From Theobroma cacao (taxonomy: Eukaryota > Streptophyta > Magnoliopsida > Malvales > Malvaceae), in contig NC_030857.1 of assembly GCF_000208745.1 (NCBI RefSeq), positions 7,572,796 to 7,636,795 on the forward strand: a stretch of 64,000 bases of DNA. The letters run 5' to 3'. This document shows positions 23,662-33,039 of this stretch, one piece after another; the stretch's first letter is position 1; the number at the start of each line of letters is the position of its first letter. The notes below the pieces were generated by a model. It saw only the letters and a program-made list of their open reading frames with translations. It was not told the origin of the DNA and did no database searches. A program made the position numbers and the translations under genes.

Positions 23662-24815
23662 GTGTGTGTATAGAGAGAGAGAGAGAGAGAATTTGAGGAA
23701 AGATGGAAAAGTTAAAAGTGTCACATGGACATATATACCAAATAAGTAGCTTCATAGAGAATAGAAAATAGCAAGGCTGCAGTGTGTGAGTCCTACATTA
23801 CACGGAGTCAATTCTATATAAGGGTATCCATTCTAAAGTTTGACTCACTGTCTATTCAAATTTTTCACTTGCATGATCAAGCTAAAAGGAATCCAATAGT
23901 AGGATACAAATATGCATATCACACTTGAAATTATCTCTTTCCCTCCCTTCTTCTCAATTTGGCATATAAGTATGCCCTAAAGTCCTCTTCTTCTTTTCAT
24001 TCAAGCTGCAGCACTTTCAAGATTTGAAAAATCTCTCCATCCCTCCCTCTCTCTCCACCTCCCTCACTCATAGCATATAAATTTGCCCTAAAATTCCTCT
24101 TCCTCTTCTCCTACAAGCTACAAAGGGTACCATAATTGAAAGATCCAAAAATCAATCCCTTCCACCCTACCTACCTTCCTCACTCTCTTTGACAAATCAA
24201 GTCATGACAACTTGCCATCAGCATTATTGGGCCAAGCTACTATTTGTCTGGAGCTTGAAAGCCCAGCTGTCATCAACAACTATGACTCTGTGATCTCCCT
24301 CCAAGCTCCACCTCTTTCCTTATTGGACAACCACTGAATTATAGTAGAGCGTCCTACCCCACCCTACCACAAATTAAAAGTGCATTAACAATCTCTTATG
24401 ATATTATGCTAGCCAAAGATGCATTGTATCACAAATTTGACTGAACACAAACAAATAATGATTAGAACTTCCCTTCAGCAAACAAGGGTGGAAAGTTTGG
24501 AAATTACCCAAGTAGACCACATTGCATAACTTAAACCACAAATCAAAAAATCCTGGTAAGAATATTTGTGCTTCCAAATAAATCAATTATCCATTTCCCA
24601 AACAAAAAAAATTCACACTCATAGATGCTAAAATGTATAAAAGAAAAAACAGAATTAGCAAATGTACAGCAGAAAGCCCAAGCTAAGAAATAAAAAAATT
24701 GATACCCTGGATCCATGTTTATAACGTCGCATAGCTCCATGGTTACAGCCCAATCTGGACCAATGAGCATGTCACTAGTTGCCCTCTCAGCACATGCTGC
24801 CGCGTTGTTAGCCAT
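17632..24815 (-). CDS. TOL3/TOL4-like: TOM1-like (TOL) VHS-GAT ubiquitin adaptor, nine coding exons, 521 aa
   Basis: TOL proteins bind ubiquitinated cargo and act as an ESCRT-0-like step, sorting plasma-membrane proteins to the vacuole in plants. Coding exons on the minus strand, by GT-AG junctions and frame: 24815-24706, 23214-23136, 22911-22813, 22710-22597, 20810-20662, 19755-19674, 19127-19042, 18962-18771, 18286-17632. The sum is 1566 nt, in frame, ending in TGA. The VHS domain spans about residues 1-140 (starts [29 protein letters not shown] in exon 4). The GAT domain is about 180-265 ([20 protein letters not shown]). An acidic EDDESEDEF segment follows, then a long Pro/Ser/Gln-rich tail with [23 protein letters not shown] and the conserved end [12 protein letters not shown]. 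From memory, the N-terminus, length and tail resemble Arabidopsis TOL3/TOL4 more than TOL1/2/5/6/9. No damage is seen. Intron 1 (24705-23215) and intron 4 (22596-20811) are long. Confidence 0.93.
21640..22260. repeat. Repeat-like insertion inside TOL intron 4, with a C21 homopolymer and one ambiguous base
   Basis: Within the 1786-base intron 4 lies a stretch with tgccccactgaacttttaaaaa, an ambiguous base at 21725, 21 consecutive C at 21728-21748, then ttgaaaatattgaaa and ttttgcccctc. The mix of C-runs, AT-rich spacers and ttttgcccc resembles the ends of TTF-type hAT elements such as the one at 41070 (ggcccctgcccccgaaaag ... ttttgcccct). I could not define termini or a target duplication, so it may simply be a decayed non-autonomous copy. 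Confidence 0.35.
23636..23690. repeat. Compound microsatellite (CATA)n-(TG)n-(GA)n in TOL intron 1
   Basis: Six or so tandem tacatacata units are followed by tatgtgtgtgtata and then a (GA) run of about 16 bases, all in intron 1 of the TOL gene. It is a likely length-polymorphic marker and has no coding role. Confidence 0.8.
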
Positions 24816-24820
24816 GACCA

Positions 24821-25395
24821 CCTGCCTCTTTTATAGAGTACCAAAAAATCTGATTATTCTATAGGCACAAACTACACGAAAATCAATCACAAAATCACTC
24901 AATATCATGAATTGAGGCAAATTTCATGACTTTAAATAAAATAACTGAAGATCACATACTAAGCTAGCAGTCATCAGAATCAGCTCTAGAACATGATCAT
25001 CAACAAAGCCAATTGAAATTAAATGAAACAATAGCAAGTATAACCCTATAGAATAATAACAATCTATATAAAATACTTGATAACAAGGATACCGAGCAAT
25101 AAAACCCCAGAATTCTAAGCCCAGGATTACCCCAAAAATTTATGCATATCCCTTAATACCACATTTATCCGATAGAAAGAAGAAAACCCAGACCAGTAAT
25201 CGAACCCCAGAAAGAAAATGAACAAAATTGAGAGCAATTAAGATAAAAAAGCAAGCTTGAATATCAGGTTCTTGCCCCAAGTGATCAAACCGATAAAACC
25301 CAAACTTCACCAAACAAAAAAAGAAACAAGAAATACCAAGATATCTTTGAAGGGTTTGAGGATCTTACCTAACGACAAAGACCAAGAAGAAGAGA
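24821..25395 (-). other. 5'UTR of the TOL gene with a leader intron
   Basis: Read on the minus strand, a purine-rich leader ends TCGTTAG followed by the donor GTAAGATCC (donor GT at 25368-25367). The matching acceptor GAGGCAG lies just before 24821, leaving only GTGGTC between the acceptor and the start ATG at 24815. The intron is about 546 bases (25368-24822) and AT-rich. No in-frame ATG precedes 24815 in the spliced leader. The 5' end near 25395 is estimated from the TATA box. 5'UTR introns are common in plant housekeeping genes and often enhance expression. Confidence 0.6.
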
Positions 25396-25418
25396 GAGAA
25401 CGATTGATTGTGTAGTAT

Positions 25419-25426
25419 GTTTATAT
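25419..25426 (-). promoter_or_regulatory. Candidate TATA box of the TOL gene
   Basis: The minus strand reads ATATAAAC here, about 50 bases upstream of the predicted leader donor and 25-35 bases upstream of the purine-rich start of the 5'UTR exon. Spacing is compatible with a transcription start near 25390. Confidence 0.45.
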
Positions 25427-25439
25427 GAAGAATGACTTC

Positions 25440-27690
25440 TATTTTTTTTTTTCTGCGCTTTCTCTTGGACTTGGTTGAAGGGCTTGCTTTTGTTTTGGTG
25501 AGCTTTTTTCTTTTTCTTTTTTTTTTTCACCCTTTTTCCAATTTTGGCTTTGCGTCAGCTTTTGGGTAGCGATAGAATCAAATTGGACTTTTTTTTTTCA
25601 AAAGAAAAATACTTTTAATTTTAAAATGGGAAAGAAAACAGAACAAAGGAGTTAGGCACAATTTTCTCTGGTGTTTATATTTTTAACCTAAAAAAATTCT
25701 CTACGACAGGCTGTGATGATGGTTTGGGTGACCAAACTATTATTTTAGAAAAAATAATGCTTCTCTATTAATCTATTTTTTGAAATAAAATATTAATTCA
25801 TTTTTATTTTTTGTTTGTGTTAATATATCCATATTTGAAAAACATTACTATTACATATAGTAACTTTAATGCAATCACAACAACATTTTGATGAAATGTA
25901 AAAGTAATACTTTATAATATCTTTCCTTGTAAACTTCAATTTAAATTAAAAATGTTTTTTTAAAAATTCATAAACGGACCAAATAAATAATCTCCGACTC
26001 TAAAGAACTAAAGGTCGGTCGTTAAAAACGAATGACCAGTGGTGCAACATCAAGCTTTAAACAATTTATTTATCATTACAATAATCCCCCATAAATACAG
26101 TAGTAGCATTTATTTTATGGAAATAAAAAGGTTTCCTATTTTGACTTTTCTTTAATGGGCGGAGGAAAATTCACTAATCAAAGGCGTGGAACCGCGTTAT
26201 TTGTAGTTAAGGTCCCACTCTAAGGAGAGCGAGAAGAAATGGTTGGCCAATTTAGAAGGTTAATCTACTAGATGTCAAAGGAAACCTAGGGGTGGGACCC
26301 TTGAACCACTCACAATGGTTGACCCTGTCCGAACCAGATAGATAGTCATGGTCCAAGTATATATCCAAGGTGTTTTGGTCGGATAGCCCTTGCTGCAGAA
26401 GGCTTGATGTCGTTTCCCTGTTATGATCATGGAGAAAAATTATACAGTTTTTGTTCACATTTTGGGGATGTGTTGGACAGTGATCGAGGATTCTAGAATG
26501 GGAAGACGAAAGAAAAAAGAGTGGAAAAGTAAAATGTTTATAAAAAGATTACGAGAACCATTTGGGTTAGTCGTATCCAAAGAATTTTTTCGGCAAAATA
26601 CGCATAGATTTCCCCATGCCTGTGCATGGAAAGGCTCATTGCTTCTTAGACTCCCCTTACGTTTTTTATGTATTTGCTTTGATTTATTTAGCAAGTTGAA
26701 CTTACAAGTGCGCTTCAACTTTGCCACGCTTCTGATCGTTCGAGGGAATATCTACAATGAACTAAGACTAGTTTTGAAAATGGACAAAATAAAATGTCAA
26801 AAGAAAAAGCTTAAGAAAGAAAAAAGTGAGTAAAAAAATGAAACAAATTAAGTTCTGAATTAGAGTATCAATGCTAAACTACTTTTAAGTCGGCCAAAAA
26901 CTGGATCCAGTCTTGTTATAAATATAATGGATTACAGACCATCGACATCACATAAATCAGCAAGTTATGCTACAAATATTATGTAATGAAACAATATTCT
27001 GACTAGAATTTGAGCATGTATACCATTAAAGTCCTTGCCCAGTTCTATATGTAACGCTTCAATGATCATTTGTTTAAAAAATTAAATTTAAATTCTTTGT
27101 CTTCTTATCATAATAATATTAAAAAAGTAAAACTTATAGGGTCCTAAAGATGTAATTATTTATTCAGATATTAATTGCAGTTTTATCTAACCAAAAATTT
27201 GTTCGCTGTACAAGTTAAAAGTGTGCTACATAAGCTCGAAAATTCTTGTCCGTTTAGGCTGTCACTGGCAGTTAAATAATCCAGCACCTACTTTGCAAGC
27301 ACACGAAGACCACAAGACGCTGAGAGGAAAATAGTTGGACAATTTTGGAGTGGAACAACGGCTTGATTTGCTCTTTTGCTACTTCAATTCAATTTATTCA
27401 TGACAGAAAAGTACTCACAGAGGAAAGTACAACTCTTCCTCCGTTTAAACTAAGAAGTCATGACACCACATTAAGATTCACCTCAACTCATGACCGCCTC
27501 CACAACCGAAAGCAAATAACAGGGTTTGCAGTCAATACAAACAACAGAACCAAGCCATCTAAAAACAAGACGGTAAAACAAGTACAGATTACACCATTTA
27601 TCTTGCCCCACCCGCCTGGAAAATAAGGGCCCCACCATTGTGAGACAAACAGTGCTGAATATATAGGCAATGCAATGCAGATTTATTTAC
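25440..27690. other. Intergenic sequence upstream of the TOL gene
   Basis: Directly upstream of the TOL promoter are T-rich tracts (25441-25452, 25509-25530). Overlapping open frames exist at 26423-26833 (plus) and 26455-26727 (minus), but neither shows a recognisable domain and they are mutual shadows. I see no supported gene here. Confidence 0.5.
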
Positions 27691-27699
27691 CAGCAAAAT

Positions 27700-28608
27700 G
27701 GAAAGTCACCTCCAGACCCAACTTGTCCGTATGCATCTCTTATTGCTACCATGCAAAAACATTTCATCCTTGCTCACCCCGACTTTGGTTAATGAATCTA
27801 TGAAGTTATTTGCTTCGTGGAATGTATGCACAAGGATAATGTCCCCAATTTCTCCCCTATTAACAATTTCAGTAAAAATCTGTCATGATCTCATTTTCTC
27901 ATTGCAAAATCATGAAAGTGTTACTTTAGAGTGTGATACTTAACATCCCACATATAATGTGAATGTGATTGTTAAAATCTATATAACAATCCAAGTCCAC
28001 TATTACTAGCAACTTAAGCTTAAACTTTTGAGAGTCACGTGGTTTAAGTCCGAAAAGTTACTGGGCCAGTGATTGGACTTGAATCATTATAAATGGTATC
28101 AAAGTCTACACCAGTCCAATGTGGGTTTTTACATTACTCTAGTGAGATCTTGGTCTCGTGGATGTGATGTGTGGTCTTGATGAAGACATCAAAGATTTGA
28201 GTGGGTGGGATTGTGATACCCAATATCTCATATCTGATGTGAATGTGATTGTTAAGATCTATATAACAATCCAAATCCACCACTACTTAGCAACTTGAGT
28301 TTAAACTTTTAAGGGTCACGTGGTTTAAGTCCGAAAAGCTACTGGGTCAGTGATTTGACTTGGATCATTACTTAGAGTCAGATTCAATTTTCTAACTTTT
28401 TGTGCCAACATAGGATGAGGACGCAAGCATTTCCAGCACATAATTGATAGCCATGCGTTTTGCAAAATTCGAGCCTTGAATCTCATATGGATCAAAAGAT
28501 AAACTCATGACGCACCCTGAACAGTCCCTCAGCATCCAACCAAAATCTACCGACCCTAGTTTCATCGTGGTTTTCCCCTAGCTGACCCATTAATATGGAA
28601 TTTCATCT
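27700..28608 (-). pseudogene. LINE-type RNase H (RVT_3-like) fragment, split by a TRIM element
   Basis: On the minus strand, 28608-28379 encodes FHINGSARGKP, then MLRDCSGCVMSLSF and NFAKRMAINYVLEMLASS; 27932-27740 continues with ESDSKVTLSWF (its first residues lie before the insertion), IGDIILVHTFHEANNFIDSL and TKVGVSKDEM. This is the order of the RNase H-like domain found at the C-terminus of plant non-LTR retrotransposons and related proteins: NVDGSARG, GVLRD, ESDS and HxxREANxxAD-like motifs. Several stops and small frameshifts are present. The upstream RT is missing because an LTR abuts at 28609. The 439-base TRIM inserts exactly at the ESDS codons. Confidence 0.7.
27933..28371 (+). mobile_element. 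TRIM-like miniature LTR retrotransposon (439 bp)
   Basis: There are two direct repeats, 27933-28090 and 28213-28371 (about 158 bases each, clearly homologous). They flank a 122-base interior that starts within three bases of TGGTATCAAAGTC, a near-match to the tRNA-iMet primer-binding site, and ends in the purine-rich gagtgggtggga just before the second repeat. Flanking sequence ttagagt is duplicated at 27926-27932 and 28372-28378; the true duplication may be 5 bp within it. With no coding capacity and tiny LTRs, this fits a terminal-repeat retrotransposon in miniature. Confidence 0.8.
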
Positions 28609-28987
28609 TGTTGGGAATGGGTTTACCTTTTTGGATGATTTTTCTTTTCCCTTTCCGACCAAAATACTTTCTTTACAATTCTTTTGTATTCCAAATGTAC
28701 ATGTAATAACTATACAACCATCTTTTTGTTCTCATTGTTATGGATCAATTACCATAGTCTTCCATGTTGAATTACACGTTCCAAAACTCTTGTTAATGGT
28801 GCTCGAGAATGTAGAGAAAAAGAGAATATATTATTTTTTCTGACTTACAAAAAAACTAACTACCTTAGATTTGTAAAAATTTTGTATGTCACTTTATTAT
28901 ATAAAGATAATATCTCTATTTTGCTGGGATAGAGAGATATATAGTATCTCTCTAAATCTTAACTGCATTAGGAAATTTTATCCCTTA

Positions 28988-29744
28988 GGTAGCGTTTGGT
29001 ATGAGGAAAGTAAGAGCACATTCCCTGTAATGTGTCCAATTAAATTATATTACAGTATTTGTTTTACAACAGACCACTGCAATATAAGATTGCAATGCAA
29101 TTACATTACAGTTAAGAGATGTAATGTGATTACAGTCCAAAACCAATGCAATCACATTACATTGCACTCTACAATGTTATTAAAGACATTTTTACCTTTC
29201 AACTTTATTACTTTGTTAAAAATATTTTATAATATTATAATTAAAATAAAATATATAATATAAGAATTAGAAATTAAAATAAAATAAAATATAAGAAATT
29301 AAAATTTATATAATGTAGGTATAAGAAATTAAAATTTATATAATGTAGGTAAAAGAAATTAAAATAAAATATATAATATAAAAAATTATATTAACAAAAT
29401 AAAAATAAAAAATATAATATCATAATAAAAATGAAAATAAAATATATGACATTAAAAATATATTTAAGAGATGATATTATATAAAAATTAACAATAAAAA
29501 ATACAAGTATAGTAAACTTGTATTTTAATAAATAGGGGTAATTTTGAAAATTAACATTATATTCCTAACAAAGTAGTTTTAAACCAAACGCTACAATATT
29601 ATCTTCCCTACATTTTAATCATTATTTTGTTTGTATACCAAACAGTGTAATGTTATTTTCCTTGCAATAACATTGCTTGCAATCACATTACTTGCAATCA
29701 TATTACCTATAATCACATTGTATTGTAAAGTATCAAACACCACC
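28988..29744. mobile_element. PIF/Harbinger-type (Tourist-like) MITE, 757 bp
   Basis: Terminal inverted repeats GGTAGCGTTTGGTAT and, at the right end, ATCAAACACCACC (complement GGTGGTGTTTGAT). The flanking trinucleotide TTA is duplicated at 28985-28987 and 29745-29747. The related LTR at 40659 lacks this insert and reads straight through (tttatctattattgttaagatatgg), giving an empty-site comparison. Subterminal regions repeat tgcaatcacattac-type words in both orientations; the centre is AT-rich. No transposase. Confidence 0.85.
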
Positions 29745-30270
29745 TTATTGTTAAGATATGGATTATTAAATGGTTAATCTAATTCACATTTAAACAAATT
29801 AAATTCAAATTTAATATATCCTATCCCAATTATTAGAATACTAATCTAATAAATAAATTTCTTAATTATTTAATCAAAAAATCAAAATACTATCCGTCAT
29901 TAATTTAAATAAATATTTGTTAATTATTCGTAATAATTAACATAGTTGCATTCTATGTGAACGTAACACATTTAAATGCAACATTTCCCACTCGTACACA
30001 TTGGCATCAACGTGTACAATTCCCAATCTAACTCATCCTCCATTCATTGTCATATAGGGAAAATGGAATGTGCGACCAGCAAGAAAAAGGTACCGATGAG
30101 CAATGAGATATTAAATTACCATCTTATTAATATAACACCGCTCAAGTTCTTGTCATGCCCAAATCATCTCAATCACTTAAGGTTTTGTATCTTTGACCCC
30201 TCTCATAGATAAAAGTTATGTAGAATCTCTTTATGTGTTTAAACTCATGGTTATATCAAACAACTACAAT

Positions 30271-31242
30271 ATGTTTGGTTGGGAGAATGAAATAGCTATT
30301 TCCCTCATATTTTTAATCAATTTTAACACTTTATTTGGTTGGAAGGAATAGCTATATATTCCTTAGAATGGCCATTCAAGGAGATGAGGGAATAGCTAAT
30401 ATCAAGGCCCCCTTAGTATTGGTTATTCCAAAAGGCAAGGAATAGAGTAAAGATGTTTATGGACAAAAGTACCCTTTAATAATTTTAAGAATTACCATAC
30501 TGTATAAAATACAATTTATTCATTTTTTACAATTTCTTTCTCTCTTTACCCAACTATCTCTTTCCTTCTCTCACTAAATTAAAATGAATTTAAAATTTAA
30601 AAATAAAAAAGAAAAAATTAAAATGAATTTAAAATAAAAAGATTGAAGTTTTAATTATAAATTATAAAAAGTTAATATTTTAAGCTTAAAAATTAAATTA
30701 AAATTTTAATTATAAATTTTTTTATATTTTAATAGTTTAAAAATAAAAAATAAAAGAATAAAAGAACAAAATTATTGTTTTAATTATAAATTATTAATAT
30801 TTTAAATGAAATATAAATTATTAGTATTTTGTAAATTAAAATAAATAATCATATTAACATTTAAATAACAATTTATTAATATTTTTAATAAATTATAAAA
30901 AATAAATATTTTTTTTGGATTTGGGGGAAGGGGGATTTATACCTTATTCTTTAAGTAGAGGATCATGCATCAACTAATGAGTCAAATGCTCGGGTGTAAA
31001 AAATAAACATTTTAATTTAAAAATTAGATATTATAATAAATGGTATTTTTGTCATTTATCATTTATTCCTTAGTTATTCCTAAAACTATTCATACCAACC
31101 AAATATTAGAATAATTCATAATAGCAATTCCTATCCTATTCCATTTCTATGAACCAAACCATATAATAATAGATCATCTTTTATCTTATTCCTATGGAAT
31201 GGCTATTCCATTCCTACTTTATTCTTTCTATGAACCAAACAC
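30271..31242. mobile_element. Second MITE-like inverted-repeat element in LTR copy A
   Basis: The left end atgtttggttgggagaatg and the right end tatgaaccaaacacacat are inverted around GTTTGGTT, and both subterminal regions carry ggaatagc(t/c)attcc and cattcc(t/a) words. About 970 bases, very AT-rich centre, no coding capacity. I could not settle the target duplication, so superfamily (PIF/Harbinger or hAT) is open. Confidence 0.55.
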
Positions 31243-31423
31243 ACATCTAATGTTTTATAATCGCCCAAGCAATGAGTTATAGACCATGCATGTGTGATGT
31301 TTACTAACTCATCCTTGGATACTCATGCCAATCCATTAAGATCTAAATGCTTTATTTGTCATGCCTCGTTAAATCACATCATTCCTAACCCTTGAAGATC
31401 ATGCTAAAGTAGCAACACCAAAT

Positions 31424-32925
31424 TGATAACTCTATAATGTAGAGTTATTTTACTCAATTTTGGTTATCAAAAAGAGCTAAGCTCTTGTTTTTGCAAGTTA
31501 ATCTTAGGTAATTTTTATATTTCCCTTTATTTAGTTCAATACTTTTAAATTATTTTTAATTTGAGTAATTTGATTTCATTTTCATATTAATAATTTTAAA
31601 TTGAGAAATCTCTTATTTAGTCTCAATTTTGAAGGTTCTCAAGTGTTAAGAACTTCATGGAAGTGACATATGCAAGATGGTGAGGTGTAGAATTTGTTGA
31701 GCATGTTGCAATCTTTTTACTATAATTTTCTCTACCTAACTCCAAATGAGGTGAGTCTTGGACAAATAGAAAGCTGAGAGAAAGGGTTATAATTTTTTAG
31801 TTTATTACTTTTCCTAGTTTGAAGTGGAAGGTGGTCAAAATTCATGTAAAAAAGAGAGTACAACAATAAGAGAGAAATGCAAAATATAACACTTGAGGGC
31901 CATAGCTCTCAAAGTGAGAGTTGCGGCGCTGGTGCTTATTTCCATAAAAAAAAATTTCGATAGAAATTTTGAAATTAGGTTAACTTGTGCTTATTTAAGA
32001 GACTTTTTCAGAGAGTTTTGGGGCTAGAACGACAACAACTTTTATGGAGATATTGAGCAAAGAATCAAGCAAGAGAATAAGAACAATTGAGAGATATTTG
32101 AGATCAACAAAGATTCAACATTAGTTTATTTCTCTCATTTGTATTATACTTATTTTCTTAGTTTGAATTCATGGCTCAATTTCTTTGGATATTATTTTAC
32201 TTAGATATCATGAACTAATTTGTTTTTTTAGGATTTTGGTGGATTTCAATATGTAGTTTGAATACTAGTTTTTCTTTTATTTATCATGAATAGGTATAGT
32301 TTTGCGTATTCAAATATGTTCTTAATGCCTTTAATTGCCTAATCAACAATTAATTAATTTGTGAATCTAATTGAAACTCGACACAGAGATTTTAGATTGG
32401 ATTAAGATTTGGATAATGTATGTTCATGTCATTTAGGTGATCTGATTCGTGATTTAGGTAAACATACGCCAATTACCATACATAGCCAAATTAGGACACA
32501 AGCTTAATGAACTTAATTTAATTGTTTCCTATAGACATAGTGAACTAATTAAGTTAGGTATTTGTGCAAGCGTCTCGATGGAGACTTGTACATAATTTTG
32601 GATCCTAGGTTAGTAAAACCACCCAAAAAAGATAAATAATAAGAGAAGCTGGTATCAAATAAAGTGTTGGATGAACCTATAATCCTAGGTCTTTAGTTTA
32701 TTGTCTTTCTCAAATATATTTAATTTTTGCTAGTTAATTTAGTGTTTATTTTAATTTTGTTTTAATTGATTTTTTGCAAATTTCGATTACTTAAATAAGA
32801 TTGGTTTGTTATAAGATTTTAGTACTTAGTAAAAATTTAAGAACAAATCCCTGTGGGAACGATACTCTACTTCTATTATATTACTTGTTTGCGATAACGT
32901 GCACTTGCACAAAAATTTGACAACA
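31424..32925 (+). repeat. 5' LTR of an Athila-like Gypsy element
   Basis: It begins TGATAACTCTATAATGTAGAGTTATTTTA and ends near GACAACA, followed within a few bases by TGGCGCTGTTGCCAG. The same start (TGATAA(C/T)TCTAT...TAGA(A/G)TTATTT) and a comparable GGGAACGATACTCT / GGGATCGATACTCT block near the 3' end occur in the LTRs at 55923-57357 and 61532-63063. Length is about 1.5 kb. The GGGAACGATACTC region lies about 75 bases from the LTR end. Confidence 0.8.
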
Positions 32926-32931
32926 AGTTTT

Positions 32932-32946
32932 TGGCGCTGTTGCCAG
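32932..32946 (+). promoter_or_regulatory. Primer-binding site of the Athila-like element (tRNA-Asp type)
   Basis: TGGCGCTGTTGCCAG is one or two changes from the TGGCGCCGTTGCCGG primer site common in Athila-type elements, which pairs with the 3' end of tRNA-Asp. It lies just inside the LTR end in the correct orientation. Confidence 0.8.
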
Positions 32947-33039
32947 AAATTATGTTTTCTTTATTATTTACTAATATTAAAATTTCACAGATTAGTCTTA
33001 ATTTAAATTTAAATTATTTTTGTTTTACAGGTTTGTTTC

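Larger units (their letters stand above)
28609..31417 (-). repeat. LTR of a copia-like family (copy A), carrying two MITEs
   Basis: The plus strand opens TGTTGGGAATGGGTTTACC and closes at GTAGCAACA, so on the minus strand it runs TGTTGCTAC...CCCAACA. Segments 28609-28987 and 29748-29990 match copy B at 40659-41069 and 44575-44800 in order. Copy B lies beside a tRNA-iMet-type primer site, which shows that this is an LTR read on the minus strand. Here it abuts LINE sequence directly, so it is probably solitary, but the flanks (catct, ccaaa) do not match. Removal of the two MITEs leaves roughly 1.1 kb of LTR. Confidence 0.6.

Noticed and set aside
26423..26833. 136-codon plus-strand frame, and the 90-codon minus-strand frame 26727-26455
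   Set aside because: They overlap each other, show no domain or splice context, and composition gives no preference for either.
27933..28371. Cassandra-type TRIM
   Set aside because: I see no 5S rRNA-like promoter boxes in its LTRs.
28886..29263. 125-codon plus-strand frame
   Set aside because: It lies across the left end of the PIF/Harbinger-type MITE and encodes low-complexity sequence.
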